From contig CM057135.1 of NCBI GenBank assembly GCA_029964075.1, forward strand, positions 11,062,863 to 11,126,862: 64,000 nucleotides of DNA. Reading direction: 5' to 3'. Position numbers and translations under genes: made by a program. Positions 54,972-64,000 of this stretch are shown here, piece by piece; position 1 is the first letter of the stretch; each line of letters begins with the position of its first letter. This stretch comes from Patiria pectinifera (taxonomy: Eukaryota > Echinodermata > Asteroidea > Valvatida > Asterinidae). Under the pieces are notes generated by a model that saw nothing but the letters and a program-made list of their open reading frames with translations, ran no database searches and was not told the DNA's origin.

Positions 54972-56733
54972 CTAGGGTAAATTCGTCCTTTCAAAATCCA
55001 ATTTTCTACTGAGAGACCTCAGTTTGTCCAGAAGCTTGTCGACGCTCTGTACCTTGATCCTGTGTGTTACATCGGGAAATAAAGAATGAACTCTTCCGGG
55101 GATGTGCTGGAAAATGTTGTCCTGCTGTAAAGCCTGCAAACATTTCACTACATCACCGCTGTATTTTGGCTTCCCAGACCTTCCTTTGCCGACATACGTC
55201 TGCATCAACTGTTCTGTGATGCTCCTCATAGCACGGCCCAAACTACCGGTGATACGGCTCACTCTGGTAACGTGGGTGTCGGAGAAAACACCCCTTGAGG
55301 TCTTCAGTGTGTCTATAAATTATTGTTATGAAGGACAAAAATTATCTTTATTTTCTGGATACGTGAATGCATTTCTGTGTCAAGTATTTTTGTAAGTGTA
55401 TATAATTCGGACATGCTGAAACGGGACGAAACAATACATGTACAATGGACACTGAGTGAAAAAGTGTGTTGACTAATACTATTTTTCTCATTTTCCCCAC
55501 CCGGGGAATGCACACTTAAGTGTTGGAAATTACATTGCATCACGAAAATTTGAGTCTTTCTGTGTGATGGAGATTATTTATGGTGTTTTTTTTACACTTG
55601 GTAACTTTGGGCAAGCAATTCAGTATTCATGGCAAGTTGTGAAATGTGACGAAATAAAGGAAGAACTTGACTTACTTTTGAACTCATTATTCTCAAACTC
55701 GTTGACAAGATCCAGAGCGATGTTCTTGCGAGGTCCTCCGGTTATGTTGGCTGTGCGATTCCAAACAGCATCATGTGCTAAGCGATGAGGTAGCCATCCA
55801 TTCACCCCTATTAAATGGCAAATGAAAGAGATGCTCAGAGAGAAGAATGACTTCTATTTATGAGAATGTAGGCTTGACACGGGCACATAGGGTCCACATC
55901 TTACCAAAGGAAAACTACCGTGAACAATCCCATTATTTATGACTGCATATTTAAATAACACGTACGTTTTAATACTAAATATGCTCTCCAAAATGTTGTA
56001 TTTCTTAGAAAATGATCACTGAGCCATTCTAAAGAAACAGAATATAGGGGCCAGTACTATAGTAGTGTAGACGCGAGCCAGTTGTTGGCGTAATTACAAA
56101 CCAACAGGTATTGCAACATGATGTTTAGTGTCCGATCATAGGCTACACGTCATGTATATATTTTGTATACATTAGGAGGGAAACCTCCTAATGGTGTGCA
56201 GATTAACTGCTAGCGACCTCTAATCTTGCCCAAAAAAATTATGCAAACCTGCTACCAGTCGATGTGCAAGCTCCATGTATTTGTGGTGTTTATTTGCCCA
56301 AAATAAGGGCATGCACAATTTCCACAGACGAATCATTTCTGGTCCATTGTAATCACGTTCGGCATCGATGTTGCTTAGAATGAAGAGGCCATGCCAGAGC
56401 AAAGCCGTACTATATTCTCTAATGCCGTCTCTTTCCTCTTTCCTACTTCCTGCGTTGTAGCAGTCAGTGGAGCAGAACCAGTCTCCTTCTGCATGAAAAC
56501 AAGAAGAGTACGTTGGCACTTAAGCAAACTGAATTGGTTACATATTTGTTACTAAGAAATCAATGAACCTTATGACGTCACTGATTTGAAAATCAAGATA
56601 AAAGTTTATGAAAAGGAATGGAACTGGAAGCGCTTTGCCAAGTGAAACATTGATAATGATATACGCGTGTAATGGTTCAATTTGTGAAACCATATTTTAA
56701 AGGGATCTTTTCAGTAGAGTGTTGGTAGCCATT

Positions 56734-56908
56734 CAGTGGCGTAGCCAGGAATTTTTCAGTGGGGGGTTCGCTGGGGGGGGGGCTGGTTCATGGGGGGACG
56801 TCATGTAGATCAATTATATTTTTTTTAGAAACTGAAAATCTCAGTGGGGGGGGGCGACAAGGTTTCATTGGGGGCTGTCGCCCCCCCCCCCCCGCGGCTA
56901 CGCCACTG
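56734..56908. mobile_element. hAT-type MITE in an intron
   Basis: CAGTGGCGTAGCCAGG faces CGGCTACGCCACTG. The 175-bp element is flanked by a perfect 8-bp target duplication TAGCCATT (56726-56733 and 56909-56916). The interior consists largely of G and C runs. It lies between PHD exons 9 and 10 of the minus-strand gene. Confidence 0.93.
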
Positions 56909-59900
56909 TAGCCATTACACCTATCACTGATATGTCGTTTTCATTTGTGGCTTCAGCTTGCAACTAATGACCTTGAAATTACAAGTACAGAACAGCATGC
57001 ATGGATAGCTTCGCACTTTTACATTGACATTTTTTATACATTGTACAAACCTGGGCTTGAAGACAGTCCAACACATTCTAGGTGGAACCACCGTGGTCCG
57101 CTGCACAGCTGTCCTTGAAAGCACTCCACTAAAGTGGACTCTGGCTGGTACGTGCGACATAGGCAGAAGATGCTGTAATTTTTGCACTCGTCAGCGCGCT
57201 ACCAATCGTCTTCTTGGTCGACCTCTTCTGCATTCAAGCCGACACAGTTCATGTGATACCATCGGTGCCCAGTGCAGTTTTTCCGCCCACTACACTCAAT
57301 CCAGTCTCCTCCTGCACAATAAAAAAAAAAAAAACCAATCGCATAATTATAGTTTTGTTTTCATACACATTATAATTTAATTATATCTCCTTAAACCCGT
57401 CAGGGTTCCCGTTTGCAAGTTTTGTAATGTGTTCAAGGTATAAACAAAGTTTTATTTTTAAGGAGTGCATGGAGTTGGGCGCTCGGAGTTTCTTCGTGTA
57501 AGTTGTCTTGCTATTGTGCGTTTAACGTCATTTCTTGTTGATATGATCTTGCCATTATTTGTACATGTATCTTTCCGTAAACATTTTTTTACATGAATAT
57601 CAATTTGGGATCTTTTTATTAAAGGCTCCATTTGCAGAATATTCAAATTTTTCAGAAGTGACAATTTACTGTCTCGTTGTGCAAGTACAAGATAGGCTAG
57701 TATAAAAGAACCCGTGCAACTTTTTTTTCTGACACTTTTTGTTTGTTCATTTGGAAATGTAGTTTGTGTGCCTTTCCCCCCAGTCCTGATATGCTGATAC
57801 AAATTTCAATATCCAGGAGCAAACGTAAAGTCCGAAAAATTTATTCCATGACCCTTCCCCACTGAGATTTAATGATTGGCAACAAAAAAAAACAAGACGC
57901 GTTTGTAGCAACCAACCTTCCTCTCCATCACACATGCAAAAACTCCGGTCGAAAGAATCACCCTCGTCTTGTAGGGCCGCCACTTCTCCAATCTTGGCAT
58001 GGTCGATTTGTGGCCATATTTCTTCCACAACTTTCCTTGCCACTTCTCCAATGAAGGTTGCCCGTTCGGCCTCTGCCGATTCGGGGCAGGGACATCCAGT
58101 CGGCACATCAGTGTTATCCTCCATCCCAAGGATGTGCATGGCTGTGAGGCAGGCCATGCTCTCGGTTGTGAACTTCAAGAGATCCATCAGGTGATTAACA
58201 CAAGCAGAAGCCTTCGATTTCACGTTTCGGTGTCCGAACTTGTCCCGGAGGTTATATAGCGTCCCTCGCTGTGAAGCACTGGCTGGCTGGTAAAACATAT
58301 ATAGGTAATCCTGTGAAAGGAATGGGTATAATTTTGAAACGTAATGCGATTTCGTTGTTTGATGGAATTTCAAATTAATTGTAAAGCCCAATATTTTGCG
58401 CAATATTTTGCGCTACAGCATCCGTTAGGCTTTCTCAATTGAGCGATTCGCTTAAATCGCGCCGCTATGCAATAAAGTCTGCTTGCTTTCTAAATAAATA
58501 TCGGCGATAGTGTAGTGCCTGTTCCCTACTAGAGAAAAAAATCTAGGTTTAATTTGTTTGACTTATCAAATTAGTTGGCGATATTAAGAACATGCAGCTA
58601 CGTGTAAATATAGAGTGCATGGTTTTTAATTTTTGATGGAAATTTTGGGTTCAAATTACGATGATGACAACAAAACGAAACGCGCAATGTCGCGCTGAAT
58701 CGCACGACACCAACCGTAAACCGCGTAACTGTGTATTTGTTTCAGAAAGTTCCGAAGTTTGACAGGTGAAAGGATGCTGACATTTTAATATTGTGTCCAG
58801 CAAACACAATGTTGTTGCCTATTTGTAGTAATAGCTGCAGTAATAGTTGTTCACATTATTATTGTTGCGTACCTGTAGTAAAATGATACGCTGATGAAAT
58901 TGTTGCGCCATCGGTTCAAGTCCGGCCATTCTTTCCAGGGGGTCTGATGCCGTACCCATGACTAGCCGCGCCTCTGCCATGCGCTGAACGGATAGCTGAT
59001 CTCCGTTAGTGCAGATAGGGAGCAGTTCGGGGCCATTGCGCGGGACGTACTTGTTCAAGCTCTGCATCATTTCAATCACTCCTTTCACAGATGAAGGATT
59101 TGCCTTGATCACACCAAGATTAATCTGCAGAAAAGCATGAAACAAACCCCGAGGTATTCATTAAAACTAAAATTCATATTCCATCCAGGTTATTCTCCCC
59201 GCTACTCTTTTTCTATATAAAATTGTATTATAAGCTGAACCTTTAAAAAAAAACCACCGAAAAACAGTAACAACGACTCATGACAATAAATATGTATCAC
59301 ATATACAGCCATCTCTCTGGAAGAGAGTGCATTCATTGTAGGTGTACAATGTACTTACTATGTGGCTTTTCTGGCTGGACTCTGCACTATGCTCGTGCTC
59401 GATGTGCTTCACCACAGCGTCCTTAGCAATAGCACTGAGGGCGGGTAGACCTCCTCCTAAAGCATACGAGCCACGATCACTTCCATGTACCTTCTGAGAC
59501 ATTGCCAGTCGGAGACTAACGGAAGAATTTCGCTGAACTTCATGTCCTGAGCTCGACGAGGACTTTCATATGCTGGTGTGAAGTCATCACATGCAATCCT
59601 ATTCATGGTTGCGAAGGCAAGTCCCCACATGTGCATCTTGTTGCCGGCTTCAGACGTGTGATGTCGACACTCGGTCGCCTTCTGGACGTTGTCCCACGTT
59701 ACAGTAAACCCCGGGGGCACAGCATTACCGGTATCTAAAAAGCAGAATAATCGTTTTAACGAAAATTAGGTTATATATGTATACATTGTTTGAAAAGACT
59801 TTTTAAAAGTTTTTTTTCGGGGAGGGGGGGGGGACGGGAGGTTGGAGAGATAAGTCAGCGAGCGAAAAAGTCAGTGAGCGAGAACGTTTCACGAACTTAA

Positions 59901-62900
59901 TCGACGGGGAAGTACGCCGGTAAAAATTTAATCTCGCTACCCCCTTCCCGCATCCGCCGCCTATGTACATGTACATGTACAAAAGAAAGTAAACACTGTG
60001 CACTATTTTGATTACTGCATTTGGCTGAGTCCACCGACACTTTGCTTTAAATTGATCTTTCACTGTGGACGGCAAAACGGGAAATTACCTTCACAGCATG
60101 GGGTACTCATTAAGCTGTCATGTGGCACGGTGGATGACTTCTGCAGTACGTCAGATTCATCAGTAATGGCCTCCGCAGGGGCATCGGGTGTTAGATGCAT
60201 TGTAGACTCCTCTTGAGCCATGGGGTCATCAGGCACGGGCTGTTGTTGAACAGGGTCCATATCCTGAGGGGATTTAGGTCGCAGGGTTGGAGACAGCTGA
60301 GAATCATCTGCTGAACGATTGATCACAGAGTGATCAAGGGTCTCTTCAGGTGGAAGAGTGATTTGCAACAGGTCTTGTTTTAGTTGAGCCTGTAAGAAAT
60401 GGATACATTTAGAAACAAAGGTTTCCTGATTAATTCCATTGATATTGTTATTATATGACTGTTTAATCTGTAAAGAAACGGAATAAAGTGCAGGGCCAAA
60501 GGTAGCTTTTTATTTCGAGTAAATTCTTAACAAAAAATACATGCGGTAATATATTAGGTTGCAATCAAACTGGCCTTTTTGGATTAATAATAAATCGGGA
60601 GATGATAACTGATGTCAATTGGTAAACATATCCCTTTCACCCTCGTACAAATTAATCAGAAAAAAAGTTGCATATTCCGTCATCGCCCATAGTGGTTTCT
60701 ATAATACGATAAATAATTATGCTTGAGCTGTAATTTTCGGGGGATGCGCTACCTCCATTGATGATTTTGCAGCAAGAATCTCTTGGTCAAATCTGGCTCC
60801 ATATCGATCAACGATGGTCCTGACCGTTTGCGCATTGTGGCAAAGTCCGATTTTACAGAGTGAGTTCTGCAACTGTAATAGGAAATACATCACACTTTAG
60901 TATTTTATTTGTCCATTGTTGTACACACATTTCGTGCTCCCCGACCAGGTTCTTGAATGCATTTATTTGCCAATTACGTTATGTTTACGTTTCTTCTTCT
61001 CTCCTTTTGTCGTTAATGATCGTTGGGGACCGACACTCGTTTTAATTATTATTTAGTTATGAACAAAGAAAAACATTTATCGGAAAAAAGCGAGTTGGGC
61101 ACCTCTGATATGTCGGCCGTTTATAGTTTAGTACTCTGTGTGAAATCACTGTCACAAAGAGTTGTATGAATCATTTCGTATACTTACCAGCGTACTACAT
61201 CCATTTTTGTACATGGACATCCCAATCATAGACGGTATAAGTCTGAATTTGCGTGACCTCATCTTGGACACCATAGCGAGGACTACACCAAGTCCAGGAA
61301 TGAGTTTGCCTGGCTTGCCATTATCGGAACTGTTAAAAAATACAATAGTGATGCAATGAACTCAAAATTGAACATGATCAGTTGTGCAACTTAAAAGGGT
61401 GAGGTACTGTCTCGTCAAGGGCCGTAATAGGGTTTCCCAAAAACATGAATAATAAAATCATCATCACCGGAAAAAAATTGTAAGTTATTGTGCACCTCCT
61501 AATTTCTGGGCCTTGGAAAACGAATTAATATGCAATTGTCTTTTTAACGAAACAATTGAAAAGTATTTCTTTACAGGTGTCATGAAAAAGATGCATGCAT
61601 GTTTTCTGTGCATGATTTGTGAGATGATTTCAACAAGATGTTCCATTGCTGCACATAACTCAGTGCCCTATCAGCGGACCCAAACGTGTTACATCAATAC
61701 AGTAAAGGAGCATTCAGTTGCAGTTACAGCAAAATGATAATTTATTTAATCAACAGTCAGCCATGTCCCTACAGCTTCATTTTACGGACAAAGTGGACAG
61801 TTTGATATGGGAAACCGCAATGCAAAGCAGACGAGCAATTAACCAGGCCACACAATAAGCCCGTAAACTAGCTGTTCTCGGGCCTCCTCGGCTTCCAACA
61901 GACGGGATTGATCAAGAGTGGTCAGCGGAACAAAGGAGTTCTGTTTGGCGAGGCAAATGGTCCGTGGTTACACCACACCATTGATAATTGATTGTAGGGC
62001 ATCTGTTTATTGCACGATCTGATGAGATACATGTACTGTAGTTGTAGCTACGAACGCAAAATAAAAACTTTCATTCTCTAGGTCGACTTTAAGTGGTATA
62101 CCTTACTTTTTCCATTTGATTCTTCTACTGTAACAGTAACAGTGTATATCGACTTAGAAATGAACAACAACAAAATTAAGGAAGGGGTGTGTGATGTGAG
62201 AACTATCTAAAAAAAAATATAGGGCATCTCTCTATAATTTTGCCTTATCGTGTTATCATGACAATGCTTGATTATAAACACTTACATTTCCACCTCATTT
62301 AGGCGGTTCACCTTGCAAAGACTAGATGGCAAAACAGAGTGCAGCAGTTGCAGACCTTGTTGGTACTCCTGTATAGCATTCTTCCACTGAAAATTCTCCA
62401 CAGTGGTGCGATTCACTCCAGCACCCACTTGTGATGTTTGATCGGCCTTCTTGACGAATTTTACCATCTGTGCCCTCGCCATCCGTGAAACAAGATTATG
62501 AACCTGTTTGGAAGCTCGACTGCTCTTCTCCATTGCAAGACGAATTGCGGATGCATACGAACCATTCATAATCCGTTTTATGACTTCTTCTCTGAAGTTC
62601 TGCAGTGGAAAACATAAACACAGCATACTTATGTTAAAACTTCACCTTATCAATATGGGATTGTTGTTATACTTATAACTTACGAAAACTTACATTGAAA
62701 TGTAAACCGTAACGATTGTCATCATAGTTGTATATTTGAAGCAATAATAATGATATTGGCATTTGTAAATACCTTTTTAATGTTGCTATGTTGATTCCTT
62801 AATCATATTTGAAATCATGATTCAGACGATTTGCATATATATTTTTTCTTGGGCAAAAAACTTATTTCAGTGTTATATGACTCCCCCTCCCCAACACAAA

Positions 62901-63189
62901 TGTTGTTGTCCCGCCCATGTTGACGACGGATTGGTTCTTTGGTGAAAATAAAAACACACAAGTTTCAATTCGTTGTAAGAAAATTGCACAATGGAAACCA
63001 CTTCATATTTATTATTGCAAAATGTAGTTGGTATATCAGTAAGTATTTCCAAGAAAAGATAAGTGGACCATAAAGTAACGTAGTAAGGTTTATCGCTTAC
63101 CCTTCCTTCTGCGCGGTGGGTGCGGTGTGCGGCCGTGTGCCGTTGGGTGGTTGGAAGTGTGGGACGGGGAGTGGAGGGTGTTGGTGAAG

Positions 63190-63335
63190 AGCTTTGGCTA
63201 GTGCCCGCAGACGAAATCGTGGCACGGGGAGTGGTGGGTGTTATGGCGAAGAGCTTTGGCTAGTGCCCGCAGACGAAATCGTGGCACGGGAAGTGGATGG
63301 TGTTGGTGAAGAGCTTTGGCTAGTGCCCGCAGACG
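63190..63335 (-). repeat. 60-66-bp tandem repeat in exon 1
   Basis: Three copies of a GTGAAGAGCTTTGGCTAGTG-type unit (GAAGAGCTTTGG at about 63185, 63246 and 63309) encode Ser/Thr-rich SAGTSQSSSPTPSTSRATIS-like repeats on the minus strand. Confidence 0.85.
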
Positions 63336-63516
63336 CAGACGAAATCGAGCTTATAGACGGCACGGACAAATTTCTCCCCTCCGGTCGTTGTGGTGTACTT
63401 GCTCGTCTTTTTGAATATGTCGGAGCCTCGTCCAAACTTGACTGAGAAGGAGAAGAATCATCCCTGCCTCTTTTCATCGGGAATTCCTTGGGCGGCCCGC
63501 CCGGTTCCTCCGACAT

Positions 63517-64000
63517 GATTGCCGCGACTGCGCGAACTTTTTTTTTTTTTAAAGGAATCGTTGGTTGAAGCATCGAAGGTTGAACCATATAGTCAGATCA
63601 GAACAAGCTCCATGGTTGCATGTGCACACCAGAATGAGGGCCGGGACGTTCCATTACATTCTTTTGTTGGGGGTGTGGGTTTGATCTCAGTGGATGTGTT
63701 TTAATGGCATTTCCTGATAATTCCCCCCCCCCCATGGATGGCATTGGATGCAAGCATACCTTTTTTTATTCAAACATTAAGGGAACATATTTCCAGCTAA
63801 GAAACGTTTATTATAATTTTACTAACACACGCAGAAACACTTGCAAAGTCTTTGCCAAATATCTCTTTAAATTTAGAACCAACTTTAAGTTAGTAGGCCT
63901 ATATTTCATTTTTTTTTTATGTGCGTGGTTCTGCTTAATCAAAATGGTAAATTTTATTATTAAACAATATTACGATGAACCTTTAGTGCCAGTGGTTTTA
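63517..64000. other. Right edge, upstream of the DUF6589 gene
   Basis: Contains A/T and C homopolymers (T12 near 63539, C10 near 63724) and no supported exon. It could contain the promoter of the leftward gene. Confidence 0.4.

Larger units (their letters stand above)
54972..63516 (-). pseudogene. DUF6589-like gene with two PHD fingers, 12 exons
   Basis: Exons (minus, GT/AG supported): 63516-63101 (Ser/Thr/Pro-rich N-terminus), 62599-62286, 61329-61188, 60866-60753, 60389-60089, 59734-59359, 59124-58873, 58310-57917, 57311-57051, 56488 to about 56220, 55807-55676, and 55263-54972, in all about 1,090 residues. The middle exons match DUF6589-type blocks: GNKMHMWGLAFATMNRIA, LRRYMEVIVARML and GDQLSVQRMAEAR. 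Exons 8-10 encode two PHD fingers (FCMCDGEEG...HMNC, then CLCRTYQ...WFHLEC...WFCSTDC). PHD fingers usually read histone tails. The DUF6589 function is unknown; the domain is often in expanded, transposon-like families. Breaks: a frameshift near 59460 in exon 6, a TAG at 57199-57201 in PHD 1, and an uncertain end of exon 10. Confidence 0.78.

Overview
The window is eukaryotic DNA, most likely from a marine invertebrate, and it is dominated by mobile elements. Supporting this are spliced exons with GT/AG borders, Ty3/gypsy and Helitron coding remnants, hAT-type MITEs, an integrated Polinton/Maverick, and frequent TACATGTA and TAGGCCTA words. I cannot fix the phylum; an echinoderm, hemichordate or cephalochordate would fit, but that is inference. 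No bacterial genes, rRNA, tRNA or CRISPR array were recognised.

Region 1 (1-1560) is repeat-rich flank with a foldback element. Region 2 (1561-17880) is a virtually full-length 16.3 kb Polinton-like virus/transposon. It is bounded by pyrimidine-rich terminal inverted repeats and encodes a protein-primed-type DNA polymerase B, a retroviral-type (rve) integrase, a capsid-protein candidate, an A32-like packaging ATPase, about nine structural, membrane or unknown proteins, and a small TFIIB-like zinc-ribbon protein. At least nine stops or frameshifts break the polymerase, integrase, capsid candidate and others, several of them at A/T homopolymers. An AT-rich promoter-like motif abuts most start codons, and a near-perfect hairpin separates the two central convergent genes.

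Region 3 (17.9-30.5 kb) holds sparse host-type exons on the minus strand (about 21.1-18.6 kb and 28.9-27.1 kb), a TGACGTCA-rich repeat field, a hAT MITE, and two copies of a MITE carrying telomere-like CCCTAA repeats. Region 4 (30.6-47.8 kb) is a nest. A decayed Helitron-type gene (PHD-like finger, OTU protease, basic repeats, Helitron N-terminal replication domain; minus strand) is split at a GTAC site by a young LTR retrotransposon with two 767-bp LTRs. That element has lost protease, RT, RNase H and the integrase core but carries two C2H2 fingers. The Helitron abuts a heavily decayed Ty3/gypsy element at about 36.61 kb.

Region 5 (48-64 kb) contains a 596-bp MITE and then two convergent spliced genes: a RecQ-like helicase (+, 50.1-54.2 kb) and a 12-exon gene with a DUF6589-like body and two PHD fingers (-, 63.5-55.0 kb). 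Both carry disruptions. The pairing of these genes, the Polinton gene set and the C2H2-bearing LTR element are the most interesting parts of the window.
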